NCBI GenBank assembly: GCA_035314825.1
Contig: DATFYX010000002.1
Span: 1 to 64,000 of the forward strand
Reading direction: 5' to 3'
DNA length: 64,000 nucleotides
Source of the DNA: Candidatus Eremiobacteraceae bacterium
GTDB taxonomy: Bacteria > Vulcanimicrobiota > Vulcanimicrobiia > Eremiobacterales > Eremiobacteraceae
Shown here: positions 48,594 to 56,853 of the stretch, in pieces
How the letters are laid out: each line of letters opens with the position of its first letter
Numbering within the stretch: position 1 is the stretch's first letter
The notes under the pieces: model-generated
Told to the model about the DNA's origin: nothing
Seen by the model: only the letters and a program-made list of their open reading frames with translations
Databases searched by the model: none
Program-made: the position numbers and the translations under genes

Positions 48594-50060
48594 GACGTCG
48601 CGGATCGAGCGTTCGCCGGTCAGCAGCATCACCAACCGGTCCACGCCGCTGCCCAGCCCGCCGGTGGGCGGCATGCCGTACTCGAGCGCCTGCACGTAAT
48701 CCCAATCGGGTTCGGGCGCCTCTTGATCGCCGCGCGCGCGTTCAGCCGCCTGCGCTTCGAATCGCGTGCGCTGATCGTCCGGATCGTTGAGCTCTGAAAA
48801 CGCGTTGACGATCTCCATGTGGCCGATGAACAGCTCGAAGCGTTCGACCAGTTGCGGATCGTCGGCGCGGCGTTTGGCCAACGGCGAGAGCACTACCGGG
48901 AAATCGGTGACGAAGGTCGGGTTGATCAAGTGCGGCTCGGCGACGGCCTCGAAGATCTTGTCGATGACATGCGCGTGGCTGCCGCCGGGATCGATCCTGA
49001 GCTTCAATTCGCCGGCCGCCGTGCGCGCGCGCGCTTCGTCGAGCACGTCGGCGCGCGTGAGCCCGCCCCATTTCTCCAACGCCTCGAGATAGGCGATGCG
49101 CGCGAACGGGCGCTCCAACGCGATCGTCTCGCCGCCGATCTGATGCTCGCCGCGCACCCCCGCCACCGCGGCCAGATGCAAGATCCAATCCTCCGACAAC
49201 TCCATCATCGTGTTGACGTCGCCGTAGGCCTGATACAGCTCGAGCATGGTGAACTCGGGGTTGTGGGTGCGGTCGACGCCCTCGTTGCGGAAGATGCGCC
49301 CGATCTCGTAGACCTTCTCGATGCCGCCGACGATGCAGCGCTTGAGGTTGAGCTCGGTCGCGATACGCATCTGCAGCTTGATGTCGAGGGCATTCGAGTG
49401 TGTGACGAACGGCCGCGCATTGGCGCCGCCGGCGATCGAGAGCAAGACCGGTGTCTCGACCTCGACGAAGCCGCGATCGTCGAGATAACGGCGAGTCGCC
49501 GCGACAAGCCGGCTGCGCAGCAGCATCGTCTCGAGCACAGGACGGTTGACGATCAGGTCGACATAGCGCCGCCGATAGCGCGCTTCGTGATCCACCAGCC
49601 CGTGCCACTTCTCGGGCAGCGGGCGCAGCGATTTCGAGAGCACCGCTACGTGCTTGACCGCGATCGTCAGCTCGCCCGTCTTGGTGACGAACGGCTCGCC
49701 CTCGACTCCGACGATGTCGCCGCGGTCGAGCGTGTCCGCCATCGCGAAGTCGTCGCCCAACGCATCTGCGCGCAGGTAGATCTGGATGCGTCCGGACTGG
49801 TCGGAGATGTCCGAGAAGACCGCTTTTTTGCCCATCCATCGGACCGTGCCGAGCCGTCCGGCGGCACTGACCTTCGCCTGCGCGTGCTCGCCGGCTTTGA
49901 GCCCTTCGAACGTGTCGTGGAGCTGGCGCGCATCGTGCGTGCGCCCGAACGACGTGATCGCGAACGGATCGCGGCCGAATGAACGGAGCGCGTCGAGCTT
50001 GGCTCGACGCGCCTTGATGAGTTCGGCCTCGGTCGAACCGAGGTCGTGGTCGTCGCTCAA
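48564..50060 (-). CDS. lysS: Lysyl-tRNA synthetase, class II
   Basis: 498 residues. The OB-fold anticodon-binding domain is at about 60-150 and the class II catalytic core follows, with the terminal motif GLGSGVDRLVMLLTGERSIR. The start is TTG 50060, four bases overlapping the greA stop (TTGA). Its 3' end overlaps that of the LuxR-type gene by 30 bases, tail to tail. greA-lysS is a common bacterial pair. Confidence 0.97.
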   Translation of the reverse strand: MSDDHDLGSTEAELIKARRAKLDALRSFGRDPFAITSFGRTHDARQLHDTFEGLKAGEHAQAKVSAAGRLGTVRWMGKKAVFSDISDQSGRIQIYLRADALGDDFAMADTLDRGDIVGVEGEPFVTKTGELTIAVKHVAVLSKSLRPLPEKWHGLVDHEARYRRRYVDLIVNRPVLETMLLRSRLVAATRRYLDDRGFVEVETPVLLSIAGGANARPFVTHSNALDIKLQMRIATELNLKRCIVGGIEKVYEIGRIFRNEGVDRTHNPEFTMLELYQAYGDVNTMMELSEDWILHLAAVAGVRGEHQIGGETIALERPFARIAYLEALEKWGGLTRADVLDEARARTAAGELKLRIDPGGSHAHVIDKIFEAVAEPHLINPTFVTDFPVVLSPLAKRRADDPQLVERFELFIGHMEIVNAFSELNDPDDQRTRFEAQAAERARGDQEAPEPDWDYVQALEYGMPPTGGLGSGVDRLVMLLTGERSIRDVLLFPLQKPE

Positions 50061-50566
50061 CGTGCTTTCGCTTTGCCGCTCTTACGATTCGCCTTGATCG
50101 AGATGATCTTGAGCTGCACGTCGCCGCTCGGGGTCGTCGCCGTCACGGTCTGACCGGGTTTCGCGCCGATGAGCGCGATGCCGATCGGCGATTCGTTGGA
50201 GATCTTCGCACGCAGCGGATCGCTTTCGGCGCTGCCCACGATCGTGTACTCGCCTTCAAAGCCGCTGGTCAAGTTCTTGACCTTGACCGTGCTCGCCAAG
50301 TGCACTTCGTCCGCGCCGCCCTCGCCCTCGACGATGATCTTGGCATTGCGGATCATCGTCTCGAGCTTCATGATGCGGCCTTCGATGAACGCCTGCTCCT
50401 GCTTGGCGTCTTCGTATTCCGCGTTTTCGGAGATGTCGCCGAATTCTTTGGCCTGGCGGATCCGGTCGTTCACCTCTTTGCGGTGGACGGTCTTGAGCTC
50501 GTCGAGCTCAGCCTCCAGCTTTTTCAATCCGTCCGCTGTGAGTACGGTCTCTTTCTCTTGCATCAT
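50057..50566 (-). CDS. greA: Transcript cleavage factor GreA
   Basis: 169 residues. The N-terminal coiled coil has acidic tip residues (GDISENAEYEDAKQEQ) that enter the RNA polymerase channel, and the C-terminal FKBP-like domain ends with SPIGIALIGAKPGQTVTATT. GreA rescues backtracked polymerase. ATG 50566 overlaps the stop of the upstream gene. Confidence 0.96.
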   Translation of the reverse strand: MMQEKETVLTADGLKKLEAELDELKTVHRKEVNDRIRQAKEFGDISENAEYEDAKQEQAFIEGRIMKLETMIRNAKIIVEGEGGADEVHLASTVKVKNLTSGFEGEYTIVGSAESDPLRAKISNESPIGIALIGAKPGQTVTATTPSGDVQLKIISIKANRKSGKAKAR

Positions 50567-51489
50567 GTCCTTTCAAGTGCGGGGAAGGTCTCGATCCGAG
50601 GCGCGAACCTCAGCTCGTGCAGTAGCCGCAGGTAGTCATCTTCGGTCACGTCTTGCCAACGCTTGCCCAGCAGCGCGAGCAGCGCCGCCTCCATCACGTT
50701 GGTGCCGAACGATCGTCCGCCGAGATTGGGCGTGCTGGTCACGAGTCTGGCGGCGCCGCGCTCGCGCAGCTCGTCGACGTTGGCCTGCGTCACGGTGTTG
50801 GTGAGGATGGTCTTGCCGCGCAGATCGTCCGGCATATGCTGGCGGATGAAATGGAAGTCGCCGGCGATCACGTCCGCGGCGGCGTAGTAATGGGAGAATT
50901 TCGGCTCGGGCTCAGGCGGCTTCTCCTGTTTCTTGCCCGTCGGATAGAAGAATTGGAAGGGCAGCTTGCACGCGTCGGGCAGATACTTCTCGGCCAGCGC
51001 TTCGAACTCGGGCAACGAGGTGACCGGCTTGTCCACTCCAAGCGCGAAGATGAAGTCGCCGAAGGTCACGCGCGCGCCCGCCTCGACCAGCGCTTGCGCC
51101 ATGCCGAAGCGGTCGAGCGCGCTCACCATGAGCACCGGCAGGCCGCGGAAGTCGATGACGCCTTCGGATTGCAGCCGGAGCACGGTTTCGCGCTCCAACG
51201 TGTTCTTGAGACCGCTGCCATCCACCACCGGCGTGATCTTGGCCGCCTCGAGCATGCGCAGTCCGTCGCGCAGCGCGTAGCGCTTCTTGCCGGCGTAGAG
51301 ATACACGTCGATGCCGCCGAGCCCGATCGCGTCGACGGTCCCGTCCAGCTCGTGCAGCTTCGCGATCGCGCGATCCAGCGACCCGTCGAAGCCGATGCGG
51401 CTGATATCGAAGCGCTCGCCGAGCCATTCGACTTCGACGCGGTGATCGCGCGTCGACGAGCCAAGACTGACCGAGACGATCTTCTTCAT
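50563..51489 (-). CDS. Quinate 5-dehydrogenase-like protein
   Basis: 308 residues. The N-terminal VSVSLGSSTRDHRVEVEWLG, the IGLGGIDVYLYAGKKRYALRD segment and VVDGSGLKNTLERETV match a conserved bacterial family usually labelled quinate 5-dehydrogenase, whose activity is poorly documented. ATG 51489 is chosen; TTG 51495 would overlap the previous stop (TTGA). The gene is coupled to the acyl-ACP-reductase-like gene upstream, so the pair may catalyse consecutive steps. Confidence 0.7.
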   Translation of the reverse strand: MKKIVSVSLGSSTRDHRVEVEWLGERFDISRIGFDGSLDRAIAKLHELDGTVDAIGLGGIDVYLYAGKKRYALRDGLRMLEAAKITPVVDGSGLKNTLERETVLRLQSEGVIDFRGLPVLMVSALDRFGMAQALVEAGARVTFGDFIFALGVDKPVTSLPEFEALAEKYLPDACKLPFQFFYPTGKKQEKPPEPEPKFSHYYAAADVIAGDFHFIRQHMPDDLRGKTILTNTVTQANVDELRERGAARLVTSTPNLGGRSFGTNVMEAALLALLGKRWQDVTEDDYLRLLHELRFAPRIETFPALERT

Positions 51490-51491
51490 CG

Positions 51492-52598
51492 TCAACGCAC
51501 CGCCGGAACCGTTGCCGTCGCGCGTGCGGCGAGCGCCGCCTCGCGCGTGCGCGCGATCTGCTCGTCGCTCACCGGTTTGTCGAACGCGCGCATGCTGGCG
51601 AGCTTGAAGCCGTGCTTGTCGGCGAGACGTTCGATCTCGAGCACCTTGTCGAGGTGGATGCCGCGGCCCAACGAGTAGTTCACGAACTTGCCCTCGAGCG
51701 TGAGGATCATGGTCTCCGACATGCAGGCGAGCGCCGTGCGCGGCGGCAGGCCGAAGTCGAAGTTGAAATTCGGCTCGCCGGGCACGAGGATGTTGCCGCC
51801 CTCGCTGACCAGCACGTCCGGGCGTTCGGTAGCGACGCGGCGCGAGACGTCATGCGGCAGCGAGACTTCGCTGATCACCGCGCCAGGTCGCAGATCTTCA
51901 GGCTCGACGATCGCCGATACCGCTGAGGTCGCAGTGAGCACGAGATCGGCGGAGCGCACCGCTTGGCGGATGTCGGTGGTCCAGTCCAACGTCGCGCTGA
52001 CGTGCGGCTGCATCGCGTGCGCGAGGTTCTTCAACCGCGTGGCGTTGCGCGCGGCCAGCGTCACGCGCGGGACCTTGTTGCCCAGGATCTGGGCGCAGGC
52101 CGAACCGATGCTGCCGGTCGCGCCGATGACGACGGCGGACGCGCTGGCCAGATCGATGTCCAAGTCGTGCGCCGCGCGATACAGACTTTGGATGCCCGAG
52201 GCGATGGTGTACGAATTGCCGGTCGTGATGGCGATGTCGGGAACTGTTTCGGCCAGCGTGATGCCGCCGTCACCGACCACCGATGAGAAGCCGCCCAAGC
52301 CGAGGATGCCGCAGCCCAGCTGCTTGGCGAGCTCGGCCGCGCCGACAAGGCGATTCATGATATCGGCGCGCGGCAACTCGAGCCATTGCTCCGGCATGAG
52401 CGGCACGCCGATGAAGTGGCCGGTGATCTCCTCGCCGGTGGACGCGCTGCGCACGCCGACGATATCAGAGACGCGATAGGGCGGTATCCATTCCAGGATC
52501 TTCTTTATGATAGGCCGGCCCTTGCCGACCGCGCCCGGATCGTAGCGCTCGACGTCGTCGTAGGACAGCGGGTGGACGAGGAAACCGAACTTGCGCAA
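51492..52598 (-). CDS. Acyl-ACP-reductase-like protein (AAR family)
   Basis: 368 residues. It shares the fingerprint of cyanobacterial long-chain acyl-ACP reductase: LGLGGFSSVVGDGG, TTGNSYTIASGIQSL, the nucleotide loop VVIGATGSIGSACAQILG, and ALACMSETMILTLEGKFVNY, in which the Cys matches the catalytic Cys of AAR. AAR reduces acyl-ACP or acyl-CoA to aldehyde with NADPH. No aldehyde-deformylating oxygenase follows; the partner gene is quinate dehydrogenase-like. The nucleotide fold also resembles shikimate dehydrogenase, so substrate is uncertain. Confidence 0.75.
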   Translation of the reverse strand: MRKFGFLVHPLSYDDVERYDPGAVGKGRPIIKKILEWIPPYRVSDIVGVRSASTGEEITGHFIGVPLMPEQWLELPRADIMNRLVGAAELAKQLGCGILGLGGFSSVVGDGGITLAETVPDIAITTGNSYTIASGIQSLYRAAHDLDIDLASASAVVIGATGSIGSACAQILGNKVPRVTLAARNATRLKNLAHAMQPHVSATLDWTTDIRQAVRSADLVLTATSAVSAIVEPEDLRPGAVISEVSLPHDVSRRVATERPDVLVSEGGNILVPGEPNFNFDFGLPPRTALACMSETMILTLEGKFVNYSLGRGIHLDKVLEIERLADKHGFKLASMRAFDKPVSDEQIARTREAALAARATATVPAVR

Positions 52599-52703
52599 TG
52601 GAGGGCTAACCTCTGGAAGAGCCCGGTCGCAAAGCGGCCGGGTCGGTTCTTCTGCGTTTCGAAGAAGGGGACGGACGCTCCTCTGGAACGACGGAGCTCA
52701 TTT

Positions 52704-52727
52704 GGAGCGGTCGAGTTTACTCGACCG
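52704..52727. repeat. GGAG-type REP palindrome (copy 2)
   Basis: GGAG (52704-52707) precedes CGGTCGAGT (52708-52716), a TT loop and ACTCGACCG (52719-52727), a perfect 9-bp stem. The stop codon of the SRPBCC gene (52719-52717, minus strand) falls in it. It is inverted relative to copy 3 on the other side of that gene. Confidence 0.88.
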
Positions 52728-53166
52728 ATACGCTCTTCTCTGCGCGCGTCTTGAGCGCGGTCAGCATCATGAGCGAGTTCTCTTCGACCTTCTTGCGCAA
52801 CGTCGGGCCGATGAGCTCGGCCAGGGTCGGCACGCCGAAGTCATAGTCGACGCCGAGCACCACGTGCGTGACGCCGTCGCGTTCCTCGAACGTCCACGCG
52901 CCCTCGAACTTATCGAGATCACCCTCGATGAGCCGGTAGTCGATGCGCGCCCGCGCGTCGTCGAAGACATCCACTTCGGTCCATTCGATCGGGGCTTCTT
53001 CGACCAGCGTCTTCCAACGCGTTGTCGTGCTGTTGCCGTCGCGCTTGAGGACTTTGACGGACTCGACGTCGGGCATGAACTCCGGGTAGCGCTCCATGTC
53101 CTTGGCGAGCTCGTAGATGACGCGCGCAGGAGCGGCGATGTCGATCGCGGTTTCTACATAGGGCAT
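52717..53166 (-). CDS. SRPBCC-family protein (cyclase/RatA-like)
   Basis: 149 residues with the SRPBCC pattern: ETAIDIAAPARVIYELAKDM at the start, ERYPEFMPDVESVKVL, and a C-terminal helix KKVEENSLMMLTALKTR. This form is close to RatA/Coq10-like and aromatase-like proteins that bind hydrophobic ligands. It is flanked on both sides by inverted REP palindromes and its stop codon lies in one of them. A relative is at 4523-4972. Confidence 0.82.
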   Translation of the reverse strand: MPYVETAIDIAAPARVIYELAKDMERYPEFMPDVESVKVLKRDGNSTTTRWKTLVEEAPIEWTEVDVFDDARARIDYRLIEGDLDKFEGAWTFEERDGVTHVVLGVDYDFGVPTLAELIGPTLRKKVEENSLMMLTALKTRAEKSVSVE

Positions 53167-53199
53167 GGATCGATGTGCGTTCCCCGCGAGTGCGTAAAA

Positions 53200-53223
53200 C
53201 GGCCGAGTAAACTCGGCCGCTCC
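53200..53223. repeat. GGAG-type REP palindrome (copy 3)
   Basis: CGGCCGAGT (53200-53208), an AA loop and ACTCGGCCG (53211-53219) form a 9-bp stem followed by CTCC (53220-53223). Compared with copies 2 and 4, T to C and A to G changes at paired positions keep the stem intact. Confidence 0.88.
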
Positions 53224-53236
53224 AAGGCGACGCTCG

Positions 53237-54496
53237 TCAGTTGGTTCGTGCCAGCTCCCCGAGTTTTTCCTTCGCCTTGACCACTCCTTGTCCGAGCAGC
53301 GCGAGCGCCTCGTCGATCTCGTCTTTGGTGACGATAAGCGGCGGCTCGAGGCGGATGACCTTTTGCTGGTTGAGCGTATAGGCCGCGGTAAGCCCTAGTT
53401 TCAGACATTCGGGGATGATGACGCCGCCGTAGCCTTCGTTGGTGAGCTCGACGCCGACGACGAGCCCGCGCCCGCGCACCTGCGCGATCACGTCGGGATG
53501 ACGCGCCATCAGTTGGCTCGCGCCCTCGAGCATGTACGCGCCCATCTCGCGCGAGCGTTGGACGAGACCCTCTTCTTCCAGCACTTGGAGCGCGGCGAGG
53601 CCCGCGGTGCACGCGAGGGGGTTGCCGCCGAAAGTCGAGGTGTGCAGCAGCGGCGCGTGGCCGAAGGCGGCCATCCAGACATCGTGGCGCGTGATGGTGG
53701 CGCCGATCGGCACGACGCCGCCGGATAGGCCCTTGGCAGCGGCGATGATGTCCGGCACGACGTCATCGTGATCGACGCCCCACAGATAGCCGGTACGTCC
53801 AAGACCCGTCTGCACTTCGTCTGCGATGAACAGCGCGCCGTGCGTGTCGCACAGATCGCGCACGCCGCGCAAGTAACCGTCGGGCGGGACCACCACGCCG
53901 CCTTCGCACTGCACCGGCTCGACGATGAACGCGGCCGCACCGGGCAGCGCTCGATCGAGCGCGTCGAGATCGCCGAACGGCACGTGGCAGAACTCCGGCA
54001 CGAGCGGCTTGAACGAATCTTTGAGCAGATCGCGGCCGGTCGCGGTGAGGCTGCCCATCGTCTTGCCGTGGAAGGCGTTATGCGTGGCGACGATCATCGT
54101 GCGCTTGGTCGAGAGGCGCGCGGTCTTGAGAGCCGCTTCGACCGCTTCCGTGCCGCTATTCGAAAAGAAACTGATCTGCAAGTCGCCGGGGGCGATGCGG
54201 GCGAGCTCCTTAGCCAGCGCCGCGGTCCTGGCGTTGAAGAACACGCGCGACGAGAGCGCCATGTGGTTGAGCTGTTCGCGCACGGCCCCCACGACTCTGG
54301 GATGCATGTAGCCCAACGTAAATACGCCGTAGCCGCCGCAGAAATCGAGATACGACTTGCCGTTCTCGTCATACACGCGGACGCCGCGCGATTCGGTCTC
54401 CACCGTCGCACCGGCGAGCTTCATGAAGCGCGCCAGCGGCGGATTGATATAATCCTTGTAGGCGGCGTAGACCTCGTCGAAAGTTCCGCTCATCAT
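53237..54496 (-). CDS. Class III aminotransferase (ornithine/putrescine type)
   Basis: 419 residues. PLP-binding lysine is in IIAAAKGLSGGVVPIG, the Asp before it in ALFIADEVQTGLGRTG, and the phosphate-binding FFSNSGTEAVEAALK near residue 110. The family contains ornithine, acetylornithine, putrescine and GABA aminotransferases; the substrate cannot be assigned here. ATG 54496 is followed by ATG 54493; the longer frame to 54565 was rejected because it lacks a family counterpart. No clear ribosome-binding site is visible. Confidence 0.87.
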   Translation of the reverse strand: MMSGTFDEVYAAYKDYINPPLARFMKLAGATVETESRGVRVYDENGKSYLDFCGGYGVFTLGYMHPRVVGAVREQLNHMALSSRVFFNARTAALAKELARIAPGDLQISFFSNSGTEAVEAALKTARLSTKRTMIVATHNAFHGKTMGSLTATGRDLLKDSFKPLVPEFCHVPFGDLDALDRALPGAAAFIVEPVQCEGGVVVPPDGYLRGVRDLCDTHGALFIADEVQTGLGRTGYLWGVDHDDVVPDIIAAAKGLSGGVVPIGATITRHDVWMAAFGHAPLLHTSTFGGNPLACTAGLAALQVLEEEGLVQRSREMGAYMLEGASQLMARHPDVIAQVRGRGLVVGVELTNEGYGGVIIPECLKLGLTAAYTLNQQKVIRLEPPLIVTKDEIDEALALLGQGVVKAKEKLGELARTN

Positions 54497-54579
54497 GGCG
54501 TGGTTCTGTGACGCAGGGGCGGCATCCCGCGCGCAGCAACGCAACTTGCCGACATCAGAAGCCACGACGTTGAGATTTT

Positions 54580-55251
54580 TCAGCGATAGTCCGCCAAGTC
54601 AAAAGGCAGGGAAAACTTGCGCCCGTCCGGATCGGTGAAGAAGAGGGTGCCCTTGGGGCCTGCCGCCCCCGCAACCGCACACAAGCCGAACCGGTACGCG
54701 ACGTGTCCGATCCAGCGATCCGCATTTCCGCCATTGGGAAGCAAAAACGTGTCCAACGTGGAGCCTCGTCCGACGTCCGTAGTCGTCGGTGCAAGCGTCA
54801 TGCCGCCCGCTCGTACGCGGACCTCCGCAAAGCGCGCCAAGAACGAACGATCGGACTTGTCCGCCCCATGCGCGAAGAGGATGAAATCGACGGTGCAAGG
54901 AGCAGACGCTTTCGCGATCAGCGAGGCCGTCGGGGCGAGCCGGTCTACCGCTGATTCGTAGCCGACGTATGCGACTCGCTCGTACGGCGTGCCGACGACG
55001 ACCGCGTCGACGGAACTGCGCACCGGCTGCAGCGAGAGCGCGTCGTGCACCGAGTATAGCGTGTAGGCGCGCACGTCGAACCCTCGATGCGCGCGCGCCA
55101 TCGCGCCGCCGGCATCAAGCGCCTGCCGGATGTCGGGCTGCGAGAGCGCCGGCTCGAAGGCGAGCGAAGGCGTGGCCATCGACAGCACGGCCGCCACCAA
55201 CCCAACGGTCGAGTGAACTCGACCGCTCCATCCTTCGTCTCGTCGAGTCAT
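54580..55251 (-). CDS. Hypothetical secreted protein with REP in its 5' end
   Basis: 223 residues. ATG 55251 overlaps the quinoprotein stop (ATGA). A hydrophobic signal segment (VGLVAAVLSMATPSLAFEPA) starts at residue 16. Residues about 9-15 are encoded by a REP palindrome (copy 4). The mature part has a short Cys-containing segment (ASAPCTVDFILFAHGADKSD) and a late FFTDPDGRKFSLPFD strand. I recognise no family. Alternative starts after the repeat (TTG or GTG near 55200) would leave the REP untranslated. Confidence 0.62.
   Translation of the reverse strand: MTRRDEGWSGRVHSTVGLVAAVLSMATPSLAFEPALSQPDIRQALDAGGAMARAHRGFDVRAYTLYSVHDALSLQPVRSSVDAVVVGTPYERVAYVGYESAVDRLAPTASLIAKASAPCTVDFILFAHGADKSDRSFLARFAEVRVRAGGMTLAPTTTDVGRGSTLDTFLLPNGGNADRWIGHVAYRFGLCAVAGAAGPKGTLFFTDPDGRKFSLPFDLADYR
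55206..55229. repeat. GGAG-type REP palindrome (copy 4)
   Basis: CGGTCGAGT (55206-55214), a GA loop and ACTCGACCG (55217-55225) form a 9-bp stem followed by CTCC (55226-55229). It lies within the first codons of the gene that starts at 55251, unless a later start is used. Confidence 0.88.
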
Positions 55252-56810
55252 AGGCCGAAGACGTAGATTGTCGAGGCGCCGTTGGACCAGCCCGTGCGTG
55301 ACACGTTGCCGGACGTGACGGCGAGCAGCTGTTTGCCATCAACCGTGTACGTCACGACCCCGCCCGCGAGGCTGCCGGGCGTCTTGTACTTGAAGAGCAA
55401 CGCGCCCGACTTGGCATCGAAGACGAGCAGCTGGCCCGTCATGTCGCCGGTGAACACCAGCCCTCCGGCGGTCGGCGTGATCGCCGCGACGAGCGGGCCG
55501 CCGCTGTGATAGCGCCAGTTGACCTTGCCGGTGTCCGCATCGATGGCGTAGAGCCAACCGCGCGCCGACGAGAACGGATCGGGGATTACCGCTCCGCCCA
55601 AGAACAGCCGACCGGCGACGTAGCGGCCCGGCGTCAGCACGTATTTCCCGCACCAATCGTCGGAATTGACGAGCAGCTGATCGTTCGCGGCGTCGTACGC
55701 CGGGCCGTTCCATTCGACACCGCCGGTCCACGTCGGGCACACGTGCGTGCCTTGCGGCGTCGGCGCCGCGCTCTGATTGACGATCGTCGTGACCGCCACT
55801 TTGTAGAGCGGCTTGTGCGTCAGGCGATCGATGCCGTAGAGATATCCGTTCTTGCCCGCAACGACGGCCAGGTTCTTGCCGCCCGAGGTCGTGACGAGCG
55901 CAGCCGGCGCACCGAGATCGTAATCGAAGACGTCGTGCGGCACGAGCTGGTACCACCATTTGAGCTTGCCGGTCTTCGCATCGAGCACCACGAGAGAATC
56001 GGTGAAGAGATTGGCGCCGGGCCGGTAATCCCCCGAGAAATCAGGGCCCGGATTGCCAACCGGCACGAACAGCTCGCCGGTCGAAGAATCGAGCGTGTAC
56101 GAGGTCCAGGTGGAGCCGCCGCCGGTGGCCGCTTCTTGCGCGTTGGCCCATGTGTTGCCGCCGACGTCGTGCGGCCCTGGGATCGGATCGAATGTCCACA
56201 CCACGTGGCCGGTGGCGGTGTCGAACGCGAACATCTTGCCGCGCACGCCGAACTCGGCGCCGGCCAGACCGATGTAGGCGAGGCCGTCCCAGACGATCGG
56301 CGCAGCGCTCAAGAACGCGCCGAACGAAGAATTCGCGACTTTGACATCCCAGATCGTCTTGCCCGTTTTGGCGTTGATGGCGATGAAGTGCGCGTCGGGT
56401 GTGCCGCGGTAGACATTGACGCCGTCGTAGGCGACGCCGCGATTCACCGGCGTGAGCACTTTGCCCACCGGCTGATATTCGTTCTTCCAGAGCAGCTCGC
56501 ACGTCTTGGCGTTGACGGCGTACGTGTTGTCCGGCGTCGTGAAATACATCACGCCGGCGGCTATCACGATGCCGGCCTGGAACGCGCCTGCCTCACCGGT
56601 CGCGTAGTGGCACAACGGCTTGAGGCCGGCGACGTTCTTCGCCGTGATCTCCGACAGCGCTGAGAAGCGCTCGCCGGTCAGAGTGCGGTTATAGGTCGGC
56701 CAATCGGCTGATGACGAGAGGGGCGCGCCGACGGGTGATTGCGGCGCCGAGCACGCGGACGCGCCGATCGCCAACGCGGACGCGAGCACGACAGCGCGAG
56801 GTGCACGCAT
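55248..56810 (-). CDS. PQQ-type quinoprotein dehydrogenase lipoprotein
   Basis: 520 residues. A lipoprotein signal ends at about Cys20 (IGASACSA). An eight-bladed PQQ-like propeller follows, with tryptophan-docking repeats (for example GKTIWDVKVANSSFGAFLSA and GWLYAIDADTGKVNWRY) and the catalytic-type segment YQLVPHDVFDYDLGAPAALV typical of PQQ alcohol dehydrogenases. The vicinal Cys pair of many such enzymes is not seen. It probably oxidises an alcohol or sugar outside the inner membrane. ATG 56810 is preceded by AAGGCGG; the frame opens at 56837. Confidence 0.82.
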   Translation of the reverse strand: MRAPRAVVLASALAIGASACSAPQSPVGAPLSSSADWPTYNRTLTGERFSALSEITAKNVAGLKPLCHYATGEAGAFQAGIVIAAGVMYFTTPDNTYAVNAKTCELLWKNEYQPVGKVLTPVNRGVAYDGVNVYRGTPDAHFIAINAKTGKTIWDVKVANSSFGAFLSAAPIVWDGLAYIGLAGAEFGVRGKMFAFDTATGHVVWTFDPIPGPHDVGGNTWANAQEAATGGGSTWTSYTLDSSTGELFVPVGNPGPDFSGDYRPGANLFTDSLVVLDAKTGKLKWWYQLVPHDVFDYDLGAPAALVTTSGGKNLAVVAGKNGYLYGIDRLTHKPLYKVAVTTIVNQSAAPTPQGTHVCPTWTGGVEWNGPAYDAANDQLLVNSDDWCGKYVLTPGRYVAGRLFLGGAVIPDPFSSARGWLYAIDADTGKVNWRYHSGGPLVAAITPTAGGLVFTGDMTGQLLVFDAKSGALLFKYKTPGSLAGGVVTYTVDGKQLLAVTSGNVSRTGWSNGASTIYVFGL

Positions 56811-56853
56811 GGTGCCGCCTTGGCCACCCGCGCGCACGCATCCTAGGCTGCGC

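Noticed and set aside
48819-49982. 387-codon plus-strand frame opposite lysS
   Set aside because: An antisense shadow caused by high GC; lysS is certain on the other strand.
52620-52665. GC-rich inverted sequence after the acyl-ACP-reductase start region
   Set aside because: Pairing is possible but interrupted and does not match the REP consensus; left out as a separate element.
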